This document shows positions 45,401 through 57,144 of a stretch of DNA of 64,000 nucleotides, one piece after another (within the stretch, counting starts at the first letter, position 1; every line of letters starts with the position of its first letter). The DNA lies in assembly GCF_014529535.1 (NCBI RefSeq), contig NW_023503972.1, forward strand, positions 5,208,001 through 5,272,000. The letters are read 5' to 3'. Under the pieces are notes generated by a model. It saw nothing but the letters and a program-made list of their open reading frames with translations. It did not search any database and had not been told where the DNA came from. The translations under genes were made by a program, and so were the position numbers. The DNA is from Bradysia coprophila (lineage: Eukaryota > Arthropoda > Insecta > Diptera > Sciaridae).

Positions 45401-48400
45401 TCGTCAGCAATTTCCGATCCAAAGCAACGACGTGAATGTCAATTACAATCAACAATTTGAACCGAACCGATATTCCGAGCCAGATCCAATTTATCATGGC
45501 GAAAATATCCCGCTTGCACCCTACACAAGGCAGGTTGGATTCGATCCCGTTATTGACATTGGAAACCATCAGCAACAAGCAACGTCGGCACCAAAACCAA
45601 CGGAGAATTCAAATCAAAATCAAGAGAAGCCAGAGAAGCAAACAGAACTAAAGAACGATGAAGAGGAATATGAGATCAATCCGGTTAACGTAAGAAAGAG
45701 GCCGGAACGGCAGCGTGCAAAAACACAAAGTAAATCAAAGCAACAACAACAGCAACCAGACCGTACTGAAAATCAAACCAAATATCCGGATTCGATAAAT
45801 GCGCAATTGCCTCCACCGGAACAAGATGATGACCTGACCGTTCCCTATGTGGAATCGTCGGTGATAACACAAACGTCCTTGATTCAATCTACGTCAGCTG
45901 AATCGAATGACTATTCAAAACATTCCACTAATTACGAAAAGCCCAGGCGAGTTCGTCCCCGTGGATACTATGGTCCGCGGACTACAACTGAAAAGCCGAT
46001 TCTGAAATGGATGCCGAAGAAAACGAAACCTAAAGGATCGATAACCATTATTGAAGATGCCGACGAGAGTGCCTCAACGGCATCACCTGTCACAACGGAA
46101 GCGATAGTCACAGTTACACCTGTTAACAATCACAGTGAAGAGCCGCGTACCAGCGTTAGCACTTCGATAAGTGTACAAGTTGGATCGAATTCGGCGGCTC
46201 CGGTGTTGTCGCATTCGAAACAAACAACTAGGCCGACAAACAGTTCAAGTGAACCCAAAGAATCGGAAGAATTTACCGGTTTTTTGCCAACAGTCATTCC
46301 GAATGTTGAACTGGTTCGGGGAATCATAGAGGCGGTCCGAACAAATCAGAGTAACTTGAAGTTGTTCAGATCGGGAGAAATTGATGACAACGATGCAGAA
46401 GAAGATCACATAGCGCAATCGATAATTACGCATGCAAGAGGTTTGTGAGAAGTTGTTTTGGCATTTTTGTAAATTTTGATTTTTTTAATAAAAAATTTAT
46501 TTAATTACGAGTTCTCCTCCGTCTCTACTTTTGGTAACAATCGAAGGTAGTGTAGTTAGACTAATTTCGATTTTTACGAAAGGCAATCGATTTTATGATT
46601 TAATTTTGGAAGGAACTCAATTAGAAGCAATGGATGATGTCCAAAATTGTGAAGCAGTTGCGTGCAATTAATTTTCGTTCTACTAGGTCATCAGACTCAT
46701 TCTATTGTTGACTCATTTGGTTCAATTGGAAATTTTTTTTTCTGTCGTCTTCCAGTTAAGATATCAAAGCGAGTGGGTCAAGTCCAAGAGGGAATTCCAC
46801 TATAATCTCACTACATCAACCATTCTTTCCTACTCGCTCTCGTGAAACCACCAACTTCAACAGGTCATTTCATATCTCATTCGTAATGTGAAACGAAGGG
46901 ATAGCGCCACTGTAGGCATAATACATCCCATTTAACAGGTAATGACCACCTGCCATAATCACTCTAAGATGAATAAAGTCCAATCAGATTGCGAACGAGA
47001 CAGAACGCAAAAGGTAACATTGAATGTATGGGGACGAACAGTATGGTCGGGTTGAGCCATGCATGGTAATCGAATCGGTTATAGTCGGATCACTATGTCG
47101 AGCGACTGGGATTGTTATTAGCTTTTAGTCTAATAAATCGTTAGCACCCAGCTCTGTTTATAGTAAACGTGTGCAATGCACGTGTGTGTAACGTATAGAG
47201 CGAAAAGGGGGAGCCAAGAATTTCAAGTCCTTTCGGTTTGAGTCTTTGATCAATTGAACACATTCAGCGATGAGTTTCTGTGTGTGGTACGCAGTGATTA
47301 ATGTCACGGTCACAGTAAATTAATGGAAATGAAAGACACCGTGACCAAATTGTGCGAATAAAACCCCCGAATTAGTCCCGAATGAAGAAATAAAAAGCAA
47401 ATTACTCACCAGCTCCTTCACTGCTGTATTTATAAGTGGGTGCACTCGGAATGGGAATCAATTTCGCGTAAGTCTCTGGCATCATGTCGCGAATGCGTTG
47501 ATGGTACGACAATCTACAACAAAGACATCGGATCAAGTGAAACAATTCCTCCAATCCAACAACGAATTTACCTCAAAGATTTCTGAAGAACTTCCTGAAT
47601 AAACTTTGGTCTCGGATGCTCTGGCTCCAGCAACAGGCAACTGTCCCAATCGTCCCATGACCATCTGAACTGGAAGTTACTCAAATGGTACGAAAACCAA
47701 TTGACAAATCGGTCGAAACAGGACGTGTTCATCGAATCGATTCGCATGAACAGAATTTCCGTCGCTTGAGCCAGCACCTGTGGCAACGTTGACGGTTGCA
47801 ATTTGCACAATTCAATCAAAATGGATCCGTAGCAGACGTCCAAGTAACGGGGCGTCGGCATGTGAAACAATTCGGCGAAAATCACCTCGACAATGCAGTA
47901 CTCCAGTGGAATTTTGCTTTTGTACGGAAAGTTCAGCAGATGAGCGGCACAATCTTTTCGCTCCAAATGATGCGTTTCGATGATGTGGTGAAGATGTTCT
48001 TCCGTCAAGAATCGTTCGATCGAATGTGCACCGGGTAGAATCGGTCCATCCGGACAATCGGTATAGTCAAACATCCGATAAACCACCCATGGCATTGGAT
48101 ACTCATAGGTTTCGTGATGTGGTGGCGGATTGATGACTGGCAAATTGTGTTGCAACGCTTCGCACAAAATCGAATCGAAAGCCAAATACGGCCGCGGAAT
48201 GTGCTTCTCCGCCCAATTGTCTTGACGCAACTTTCTTATTTGTGCCCAGAGGCAATCCAGATACTCCTCTTGCGGATGCGGTGCATCCACTGACCACACT
48301 CGCAGGGCGTTGTGATGCTTTTTGGTGCGTTTGTTCAGAAACACTTCAATGCGAACCAACAGACTTTCCAGGGCGGATTCTTTCTTTTCGTACAAATCAC

Positions 48401-49063
48401 GTCCCACCCATGGTAGTGTCGACAGAACAGCGAATACGTACCAATCGCGACGCACCTGTGGCACCATATCTTCATTGGACACATCAATCATGTTGTCCAA
48501 CAACACCAGCAACGATGCAGCTGATATGACATGACAGTTGACCAGGTCAGCCAAAAATCGCAACGAATATCTGGCAGCATCCCATTTGCAGGCCTTCAGG
48601 CTGTCTTTAAATGTTTTCACCATATGATCGACGAACTCACCACCAAAATTGTAATTTTTTGCATTCAGCAGACCTACTAGGGTCGTGTAGATCGTACACT
48701 TTTCCGGCATTTTAATGGCACATTCGGACAGAATCCGCAAAATCTTCAAACGAAATGTGCCCAAATCTGCTTCCAATACCGACACAAGGCCCTCCAAATT
48801 GGATTCGAGTGTTGATGTGCTCTTTTCACCAACACGCAGAATAAGTGATTCCAATCGGTCCTCGATCTCTTGGTTTTCCGGCAAAACGCGACGTCTTTTA
48901 CGGCGATCTGAATAGGGCAATTTTTTGGGTCATTTTTTCGTCGGAATTGTTTTATTGTTTACGGTCTTGCAGCACAATAAGAGTAAGGTTATGAAAGTTA
49001 AATTGAACAAAACTTACCACCGTAGCCTTCATCGTCATCATGACCTCTTCTCCTGTTGTTCAT
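30435..49063 (-). CDS. NCBP1: Nuclear cap-binding protein subunit 1 (CBP80), eight exons, 799 aa
   Basis: Minus-strand exons are 49063-49018, 48907-47572, 47513-47410, 31678-31434, 31316-31073, 30992-30871, 30801-30613 and 30548-30435, totalling 2400 nt with every junction in phase. NCBP1 is the large subunit of the nuclear cap-binding complex. It binds and positions NCBP2 on the m7G cap and links capped RNA to splicing, export and decay. Recognisable blocks include the N-terminal NLS region ([19 protein letters not shown]), the MIF4G-like [90 protein letters not shown] and the C-terminal [18 protein letters not shown] and [10 protein letters not shown]. Length and sequence match the Drosophila family member closely. 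Intron 3 is 15.7 kb and contains a transposon nest and an antisense gene. Confidence 0.97.
31679..32393. other. NCBP1 intron 3, distal part without elements
   Basis: Plain AT-rich intron DNA between exon 4 and the foldback insertion. I see no gene or repeat structure. Confidence 0.5.
33179..33305. repeat. Foldback hairpin inside the hAT element
   Basis: AGTGAGTTTGCGTAAATGAC at the left pairs with catttacgcaaactcact at the right, with further pairing of cagttggaaatt and atttccaacta towards the middle. Confidence 0.7.
33368..35561. mobile_element. Inner inverted-arm element with a retroposon-like tail
   Basis: The arm tgatgctacgatgggtttat then tcgaagtagctt (33370) is inverted as aagctacttcgaagataacc then ctatcgtagcatca (about 35526-35558). 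The related tcagtagatggca and tgccatctactga are also mirrored. The middle contains a (TCTAA)n tail at 34932-34956, typical of the 3' end of some non-LTR retroposons. Only scattered short frames are present; the origin is unclear. Confidence 0.4.
36556..41960. other. NCBP1 intron 3, central part
   Basis: Mostly unique AT-rich intron DNA. An (AATCC)n-like run (caaatccaatccaatccaat, near 37745) resembles a short retroposon tail. The only well-defined element is the MITE at 39303-39491. Upstream regulatory DNA of the nested gene at 41961 probably lies at the right end, but I see no TATA box. Confidence 0.45.
39303..39491. mobile_element. MITE with AAGGGGCCATTCACAAATTA termini
   Basis: TTTTTCATCTAAGGGGCCAT and its inverse ATGGCCCCTTAGATGAAAAA bracket about 190 bp; the TIR continues through TCACAAATTACG. 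A gggggaggggggg block sits near the left arm and ggggggaggggaggg near the right. Similar 'ggggccattcacaaattacg' ends occur in many invertebrate MITEs (general knowledge, not searched). Confidence 0.8.
41961..46448 (+). CDS. Secreted Gln/Pro/Asn-rich protein nested antisense in NCBP1 intron 3, 872 aa
   Basis: Exons are 41961-42023, 43332-43567 and 44129-46448. The phases (0, then AG|C) match and the frame ends in TGA. Exon 1 encodes a signal peptide ([18 protein letters not shown], then LPTIYAS). Residues about 30-250 look globular and charged, with [20 protein letters not shown], a possible two-Cys motif, and [16 protein letters not shown]. Residues about 250-650 are low-complexity Q/N/P/H/Y-rich with Gln runs (SKQQQQQP near 637). 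The tail is Ser/Thr/Pro-rich with basic [12 protein letters not shown] and ends in a charged amphipathic segment. I do not recognise a family; a secreted matrix or cuticle-associated role is speculation. An AATAAA lies at 46487. It is wholly contained in NCBP1 intron 3 on the opposite strand. Confidence 0.82.
46487..46492 (+). terminator. Poly(A) signal AATAAA of the nested gene
   Basis: Canonical hexamer 39 nt after the TGA stop; it keeps the transcript end about 900 bp short of NCBP1 exon 3. Confidence 0.65.
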
Positions 49064-50968
49064 CTTGCGCAAAGAATTTTTCTTTGAATTCTTTTGCCGG
49101 TAGAAACTGTAATTGACTCAATTATTCGTAGAAACTTTGATAGATATGAACCGCTTCAACTAAAACTGTAGTCGTAATGTTTAATTTCAATGGCGGCGTC
49201 AAATTTTATGTCATTTTGTGCGGTGCGTTTGATGGTGTGACAACGTTTCATTCTGGAAGATAGATTAATGTTTTAAAGCTTTAGTTTTCAAAATGATCAA
49301 AGGAGTTTTATCGCAGGGGTCCCACTGAGTACTTGACGGTTTTTCGAAGATATCTTCGGATATTTAAACGCTACATTTGTAACTGACACGTCAAATGAAA
49401 TTGCAATACCAAAAATCAGTAAGAAAAAGCAATGAAAGTACAAACCAGGTATCGTCTGTCATACAAATCGGTGGAAATAGCGATGAAAATCATCGAAAGG
49501 TGAGTGTTTATTTATTAGAAATCGCTATTTCCTCCGCTCCATCAAAATTTTGACATTAGACCATGCCTATAGAGAACACTTTTATTGGGAAAAGGTTCAT
49601 CAAAATCAGATGACCGGCTCGTGGATAATCAAACTTAGGGAAGGTTTCGAAAGAACAGGTTAAGAGAACTCTGAGTTGATCACAAATTGCGTCAGCGGCT
49701 GCGAAGTTTATATGAAAAATCGGCGTATATAATTTTACAAAACTAGTTGGCGCTACAGAAAATTTTTAATTCCACCTCCTTCGTGATCACCTCGAAAGTA
49801 TCTTAACCTCTTTCAGAACCTTGATTATTTTGACAAAAAATAATGAGTGTGTACAAGATAAATCGACAGATTTTGAAAAATCGGCCGTACCTGGTACATT
49901 CATCGGTCTGAACCTGTTCGTTCAGAAACTTGCATTTGGGTTGATTTAATCAAAACAAATATTCGAACAGAAACTATGTCTCGATCGTGTCTGTTTTCAC
50001 TTTGCTGCGATTGTATGTTTTGATGTTCATTATCTTACCAAGAATAAGGGATGTGACCCACCCCTAACTAAAGGTGTTATTATAAAGCTCATGAAAAGTA
50101 GTTGCTTTCGCACTAATTTATTTTACCGGAAACGGTTACACATTTAAAGCAAAACGTTTCCGCTAAAACGTAATTTTTAAGATTACCGCCGTCATTTTAT
50201 TTCTACTGGGTCATCTCTTCTGCAACTCACGTCCCACCAAACGACAATATTGTTGTTTGTTTACATGATTGGTCATAAATTTTTTTTCATAATTTTGGTT
50301 GCTTCGACGAATATTTTAAGTCAACCGATAAGTGAACTGTTAAAAACAACACAAGAAGCACATTTCCTCACAAAATCTGAATTAAATCACACCGAAATCA
50401 CCGAAATTATGACATTTTCACAACAAACACTACATTTTTGTGTTGGCGATTTGACGTTTGAAAAACTATAATCATGTTCCGATGAACGACTTTTACGATG
50501 ATTTTCTTCGTTAAACCATATTTGACTAAGTTCGAGGTGGATGTGATTTGGGTGTGAAATTGAGTGGGAAGTGCTATTTTCATAGATTTTCTTTTTGTAA
50601 AATCTTTTAAATGAGACAATATTTTGAGGATGCCCGATGTACGAGTTTCTTATTTTTCGTATTTCTATTGATATTTGACAAGAAATCGCGAATAAAATCG
50701 ATAAGTCCCTCCCTTATTTTTTTTAGGCTCAACTTGCCAAAATGTTGTTGTTCATTCGTCTGAACATTAATTTGAAACTAATACAGAACTTCACTTAGCA
50801 ACACTTCACTTAGCAACAGCATCCACTTATCAGTTGGTATTTCAAGAGATTAATTCAAATTATAGAACTTAGTCGAATGGTAATCGTTGTCGTTGTATGA
50901 ACAGCACAAAAGTTTGCCGTGAACTGAAGTAAAAATTAAAATTATTTGCAAAAAACAACATTGGAAAA
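49064..50968. other. Intergenic DNA between NCBP1 and the EGF-repeat gene
   Basis: It holds the NCBP1 promoter region (left; no TATA seen). A fragment (49318-49420) of the repeat family at 28391-29432 is recognisable by cggtttttcgaagatatctt. A foldback lies at 49641-49822. The rest is unclassified. Confidence 0.5.
49641..49822. mobile_element. Foldback of the 'gaacaggttaag' family
   Basis: gaaagaacaggttaagagaa, then ctctgagttgatca, is mirrored by tgatcacctcgaaagtatct, then taacctctttcagaacc. The same terminal sequence recurs at 51955-52503. Confidence 0.6.
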
Positions 50969-51548
50969 ATGAGCAGGACAAACCAATCTGAATTTAGCAT
51001 AAATTTAATTGTGACAATGTTATTAGTTATTGCAACACACCTCGTATTCGCTGCCGAATCCGTTGTTGACCAAGGACGCCAAGGACTGTGTCAAGATTCG
51101 CTTGAACTTCAATCACCCAAGTGTAATTACAATGGTAACTATGCCTGTGGAGTTTGCGAATGCAACGAATCGCATTTCGGTGGGAGATGCGAGTGCTTCG
51201 CGTAAGTCATCTTTGAGTGCCAAACCAATCACTCGCCTCGGTTTCATGCATTTGTATCTTTTGTTTAGTTACGCAAACATCAGATCAGAGTACGGCTGTG
51301 TTCAGAGTAACACAACGCTTGAGTGCAGTGGTAGAGGTAGCTGCGTGTGTGGCATATGCGAATGTGATCTACGAATAGAGCGGGATGAGCTGGTTTATGG
51401 CAAATACTGTGAATGCGACAACTATTCTTGTGTTCGTGGCGAAGGACGAATTTGTTCTGATAATGGAGTTTGTGTATGTGGCAAATGTGAATGCAAGCCT
51501 GGCTGGACAAATGAAGATTGCTCAATCCAAACTGTACAAATTCTGTAA
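50969..51548 (+). CDS. Secreted protein with integrin-beta-type EGF repeats, 170 aa
   Basis: Exons are 50969-51201 and 51269-51548, joined TTC GC|T TAC, which gives an open frame ending in TAA. Residues about 10-30 (INLIVTMLLVIATHLVFA) form a signal peptide. The rest is Cys-rich: YACGVCECNES then CECF, ECSGRGSCVCGICECD, KYCECDNYSCVR, ICSDNGVCVCGKCECKPGW, then DCS. The CxCGxCxC spacing is that of the I-EGF stalk repeats of integrin beta chains. There is no beta-I domain, transmembrane segment or cytoplasmic tail, so this is not an integrin. A small soluble integrin-like protein acting outside cells, possibly in adhesion or haemocyte biology, is inference. It is a neighbour of the RBM33-like gene on the same strand. 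An AATAAA lies at 51668. Confidence 0.82.
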
Positions 51549-51667
51549 AAAAAATATTCGGGAACACATTAGATGATTTATACCAATCGATCAGTGAATT
51601 GACTCAAAAGTCTTGACTTGAGATTATCAAAAATGTATCTGACCTTTTGTCAATGTGGTTACAATCA

Positions 51668-51673
51668 AATAAA
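51668..51673 (+). terminator. Poly(A) signal of the EGF-repeat gene
   Basis: AATAAA about 120 nt after the TAA stop, same strand. Confidence 0.5.
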
Positions 51674-51954
51674 ATATTGAAAAAAAAGTCTGCATGGGCG
51701 AACGTCAAACATGATTTTTATTGCCAGCAAGCGGTTGGTGGCCATAACATAACATGAACTTTTTTATTTGTGATGTCAGAAGTGATGTATTCCTGAGTAT
51801 CTAAAATGGTGATCTTCACGGAGTTGGTTTTTTTTAATTTCTTCTATATACTTTTGGGATTGGTAAGGTGGTAATATGTCGGTCAGTCGGTTTCTGTCAA
51901 ATTGCCTTTTTCATATAAACTTCGTAGTTACTGACGGAATTTGTATGTCACCGA

Positions 51955-52503
51955 CTTCGTGATCAACTTGGAGCTGTCCTAACCTGTTCTTTGAGAACCT
52001 TGCGTTGGTTAAGACACTTCTGAGTTGATCACGAAGGCGGTGGAACACAAGGTTCTGAAAGAACAGGTTAAGCCACTTCTGAGTTGATCACGAAGGCGGT
52101 GACACACAAATTTTGACAAATAGATGCTTTTTATTGAACGGACTCATTACAGATTGTTTGAAATCAACAATTTTTTTTTTCAAGTTGACATTTTAAATAA
52201 TCTGTAATGAGTATGTTCAACAAATTGTGTCTCTTTGTCAAAATGTGTGTGTCACCCGCCTTCGTGGGTGTCTTAACCTGTTCTTTCAGAACCTTTGTGG
52301 AACACTCATTTTGACAATTTGGACATATTTTGATAAACACACTCATTACAGATTGTGTGAAATGGCAACTTGATAAAAATATTTGTTTTTTCAAGTTTAT
52401 TTTTCACACTCTAATGAGTATGTTTAACAAAATTTGTCTATTTGTCAAAATTTATGTTTCACCCGCCTTCGTAAGAGTCGTAACCTGTTCCTTCAGAACC
52501 TTG
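51955..52503. mobile_element. Compound foldback cluster, 'gaacaggttaag' family
   Basis: The clearest unit is 52049-52295. Its left arm aaggttctgaaagaacaggt then taagccacttctgagttg is mirrored by taacctgttctttcagaacc with tt. Inner arms pair actcattacagatt with aatctgtaatgagt. A second, left-truncated unit follows to 52503, and partial ends precede it at 51955-52048. The cluster lies about 150-700 bp upstream of the RBM33-like ATG. Confidence 0.7.
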
Positions 52504-52658
52504 AGTTAGCGTTACTTTCAGCGTTTAAATCGTTTAAATTCTTCCATTACTCATCATTGAACGTATTCACTCGAACAAATGAATTTGTTGAACATCCCCC
52601 CTCGTTGACATCAGTCAAAGTTTATGGCTCACATTATTTTTTATTGTAAATTATCAAA

Positions 52659-55600
52659 ATGTCGGACAAGTAAGTTGAATATTTATTCTATTTAAGACCT
52701 CCAGAGCTTCCATTTATTTATTAATTCAAGCGCAAAGTGAGACACAATCACTAGTGTACTGGAAGAATGTAAAATATTGATCGGAAATGGATCAATTGCA
52801 AGTGAAAATGCAGTCAAACGTTCGATTTAGGTTATGTTTGACACTTTGTTTGGTTCTCTCCCAACAAAAAAAAGAAGAAATTTTCAAAAACCGAAAATTC
52901 GAACCACAAATTTAATCGGAAAATCTCGAATTTAATTTCAGTGAGGATCTACTTAGTTATGAAATCGGTGACATCGATGTGCATGATGATGATGGTGATG
53001 ATTTAGATGCCGTCGAAGATGAACTCCTAATGTCTGACGATGGTAAAAATGATCCTTCGGTTTCAATTTTCAGTTTTCATCAAATTGTGCAATCTTTCAG
53101 AGCCCACTTTAGACGATGAAATTACAGCGAACACAACGCAAGCGAAGAAAGAAGTGGCCGGTCGTTTATCCAAAAATGACAGACAAATCGTTTCGCCACC
53201 AGCGGTTACCGACTCCAGTAATAAATCAACAACGAAAAAGCGAACGCTAAAGCGAAATGTCTGCACAACAGTCAATTCACAAATACCGCCGAAACAGGCG
53301 AAACAGGTGACCGATGAACAATCATCGCAAAATGAAAAGCAAGAATCTCAGTCCCATGGTGGCTCCGATTTGGGACAGGAAATACCACAAAATTCACAAG
53401 ACACGCTTCCCGCTAGACTGACGGCAGAGGCAGTCACACCTACCAAATCGAACAAAAATGCAGATGCTTGTTCATTGTCTGACTTAGAAAGTCCGGTCGC
53501 TAGTTTAATTTTCTCACAGAGCGGTGATACGACAACACCGACAACAACAGTGACAAGCCAGGATGAATCATTAAGTTGTGTGGATGAGAGTGAAAGTGAA
53601 AGTGTGTCTCTGACGCAACGGAGTCAGGACACTGTATCGGCACAGAATTCGCATGAGGAATCAGCTGTGGCTGATGACCTCGAGTCCGATTACAATCGAC
53701 ACAAAGTCGACACAGAACTGGAAGATTCGGATGATTGTACGGAACGAACGAACGCAAGATTGTGTGTAGAACGGGACGTAGGTAGCCAAGGTAAATTTAG
53801 GCGGATCAGCACAGTGTTCAACATTCCAACCCAAATTTTTTGTCTCTTCCGTTTAGACTCACAAGTGAACCAGGTGAGGCATCCGTTCTATAAAAATCAA
53901 CGTGGTGGCGTGTCACCCAGAAACAATATCGGTCCCAGACCGCCACAAAACTTTCCACCTCAATTCAATGCATTCGCACAGCGACCGAACAATATGCAAT
54001 TCAATCCACGGTATGGTCCACCGCCAATGATTGCGCCTCCACAAAACCATCAAAGTGGCCAGCGAATGGATTTCAGAGGCATCACACCATTAAACTTTCG
54101 GCCGCCGTATCAAAACAATATGCAGAGACCGGGCAATCGACTACACTTTACACAACATGGTCAGGCCGTCAGTCGACCCAATTTTATGCAGAATGGACCG
54201 ACGAACGGTCCACCATTTCCACCGTACAATCAACAGAATCCACAGCAGATTATGGGCCATTTCGAACAGAATGGACCGATGATGTATCCATCGAGGCCAC
54301 CATTTCGTTGTCCAACAGCGCCACAGTATCCTGGTCCACCTAGACATGAAACGGCACCACCTCACATCGCACCACCTGGATTACCGGCAATCGTTCCCAG
54401 AAAGGTTCTGATCAATCCGAATTTCAAAGGCGGTGTACAGGCTGCGACGAGTAAGTATTCAGTGTGATTTCGTCACGCTTATCCGGCCAACCTCATCATA
54501 AATGTTCGTTTCAGATCAATTGATGATGGACACGCTCGGTAATCCCCAGTATATGTCGGCGCAAAGCGATGCCGAATTGTTGCGACAACAGGAAGCGTTC
54601 ATCAACAAAAATCGTATGCACATTGAAAAGCGACGGTATGAACGGTCACCGGACAGAGATCGTGAACGGGACAGAAGCTATTCGCCACCGAGAAGAGAGC
54701 GTCGCTACAGTCGCGAACGTGAAATCCGTAAGCCAATGCAGAATCGAGGTGGCCGAAATCAACGGGCCGGCAGTCGTGACAGACCGTTTACGAAGCGGAG
54801 ACGAAGCAGCAGTTTGGAACGTGATAAATTGAACAAAGTAGACGATAAGGTGAGTGGAAGTGATGTTTAAATTGTTCTGGTGCAACAATTGAAATAACGT
54901 TTGCGTCTCGCCAGCCCAATGAACCCGAAGATGAGGAGACAAAAAAGTATCGATTGGAAATCGAGAAACAGAAGTCGATGAGGGAGAAAATACTGCGGGA
55001 CAAAGAGATGCGTCGACGACAAGCGGCTGAGGAGAAAACGAAAGACGATGTAAGTTTTGAAAACCAAAAAAATAACTTTTCCAACCATGTCCAACGGCAC
55101 ATCAGTTGTAAATATGTTGCTTGCTTAGTCTTTAAGTCTCTCCGTAAACAATATCTTCTACCTCGTGTGTCTTAAGCAACCTCTTGCTGTAAGTGTCTAA
55201 GATACTACTAGCCATTGCTTACTTTTGTCATTGCTGGAAGGCGATTGAGTCATTGAAGGATTGTTTTATTGGCCGTCGTAGCTTACAACAAAAAATTTCC
55301 ATTTTATTTGATCAGGAAAAAAAACCAGCGGATGAACCGGCGACCACAAAACTAACTCCGATCATCGTCACCGAAAAGAAAATTATTTCGCTAAAGAAAA
55401 AGACCGAAACAAATCCCGTCGTGCAACGTACGACTTCATCGTCAACAAAACCAGAAGCTGCTAGAAAAACCGATTCACAATCCTCAGCACCATCAATAGC
55501 GACCAAGTCCGTGCGCCCAGTGTTGCGATTACAAACCGCCAACCAACGGCTCAGCGATTTAGAGGACTACGACGAAGACGAATTGCTTGCCGATTCACCG

Positions 55601-55834
55601 ACACCACCACCAAATCCCACACCGTCGACCAATGTGACCGGCACAATGTTCACAAATCGACGGGTCGTGTTGACGTCATCGTCGACCACTGCCGACACTG
55701 TGGTGAAACCGAAAATGTTGCTAACGAAAAATGCAACGGCCAAAGGTATTTTCGATCGGCTTGACGCTAAAATCGGGATCAACGAAGCGGCCAAACGGAA
55801 AATTCAGAAAATCGTCATCAAAAGCAACGACTAA
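52659..55834 (+). CDS. RBM33: RBM33-like nuclear RNA-associated protein, seven exons, 794 aa
   Basis: Exons are 52659-52669, 52942-53042, 53101-53790, 53857-54450, 54515-54849, 54915-55049 and 55316-55834, totalling 2385 nt with all phases closed. The N-terminus is acidic (MSDNEDLLSYEIGDIDVHDD), then Ser/Thr/Gln-rich to about residue 265. A Pro/Gln/Asn-rich region with repeated FNPR, PPQNF and NGPP motifs covers 268-465. Arg/Ser-rich sequence (RERRYSRERE) covers about 510-570. A charged coiled-coil segment (RLEIEKQKSMREKILRDKE) is in exon 6. The C-terminus ends GIFDRLDAKIGINEAAKRK and onward. The acidic start, proline-rich centre and ETKKYRLEIEKQK-type helix recall metazoan RBM33, linked to mRNA export and m6A handling; that name is likely but was not searched. 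Intron 3 (66 nt) is in frame without a stop, so retention would still encode protein. Confidence 0.8.
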
Positions 55835-57140
55835 AACGTAAGGTACTTGAATTAGTCCCGGCGTCTGTGGGCGTTTTGTGATAAAAGTAATTTCTGTAAC
55901 AAAAACTTTCTTTGCGTCCAGCTGCGGACATATTCTCATTTCACACACTCACACGCACGTTTTGTTGTGAACTTTAGGTGAACTGATATTCCGGAACACG
56001 CGGTGTGTTTTTCTTTATTTCTTGGACGAGTGTGGTTCCAATTTTAGATCCGCAGTTTGGGCGATTCCGGCATTTACACAGACTTTTGTCCAACTTTTTT
56101 TTTTTGATAAGAGCAAAATTTTGAAGAATTTTTTTTCCCTTCGAGTTAATTTTGATGCTTTGTGTTTGTAATATAAGATTCAGTGCCAGCACACCATTTT
56201 ACAAATTCTTGTTTGATCAAATTTTTTTTTTTCCTGAAATGTTGAAGCACTAAAGTCGAGTAGTTTTCGGTTATTAAATTTTACAATTTTTTTTTTTGCT
56301 CATAAGTTTGATTTGATTTAGAACGCACCTCAATCAAACGGATTCTCCAGTACGGCTTTTGCTGAATTTATTTACAAACTAAAAATTTTTACAACATCAA
56401 TAGTCTAACGGAATGTGGTTTTGATTTGTTATTGTGTCCTTCTACAAAATGTAAATATTTTGCACACAAAAAATAGAATTTAGATAGGACAACCATGTTA
56501 CAATGTTTAAGAGAGAAAGAAAACAATCGTTCAAAACACTGAACGAATTTGATCGGGGAGAGAGTGTAACCCTGTCACAATGAATTTATTATTTTTTTAA
56601 ATTTTAATCACGAAAAATTCCATTTTGTACATTTTATAAGAGAATTTCTTGTTTTTTGTGTTGATTTTGACATTTGACTCTGTATGTTGACGTGTAAACG
56701 TATATGTTTGTGCTGCGGATAGAACGCAAAATTATTTATTAAAATTTTCTTTTTTTATCATTTTATCGACACTCCACACTCTCTTCGTTTTATGATTTTT
56801 ATTTTGATTTTTACTTTTTATAAAAATGACAGAAAATCAATTGTTCGTATAGTTTGTGTACAACAACATTTTATTACCAGTAAAGCCCAGCTACTTATTA
56901 TACAAACACGACTATCAATTAAATTGTACGAAAAACAAAACCTTCGTTTCGTTGCGACATTGAATTCGGCCTGCCGTCCAGTTCATTTGTTTAAATTTTC
57001 TAACTACAGATTAGATGGACGGTCAAATTCTTTCCATATCTCTACAGCCGTTCGGAAGAGAATTCTTTTAAAAATAAAAAGTCCAGCCCGACCTGCCTCG
57101 AAACCCTTTGAGGGCTTATGAAATTGTTTGTCACCCAACT
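55835..57140 (+). other. Probable 3' UTR and flank of the RBM33-like gene
   Basis: AT-rich with many poly-T and poly-A runs and no convincing coding frame. Possible poly(A) signals are scattered, so the transcript end is not fixed. Confidence 0.4.
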
Positions 57141-57144
57141 TTGC

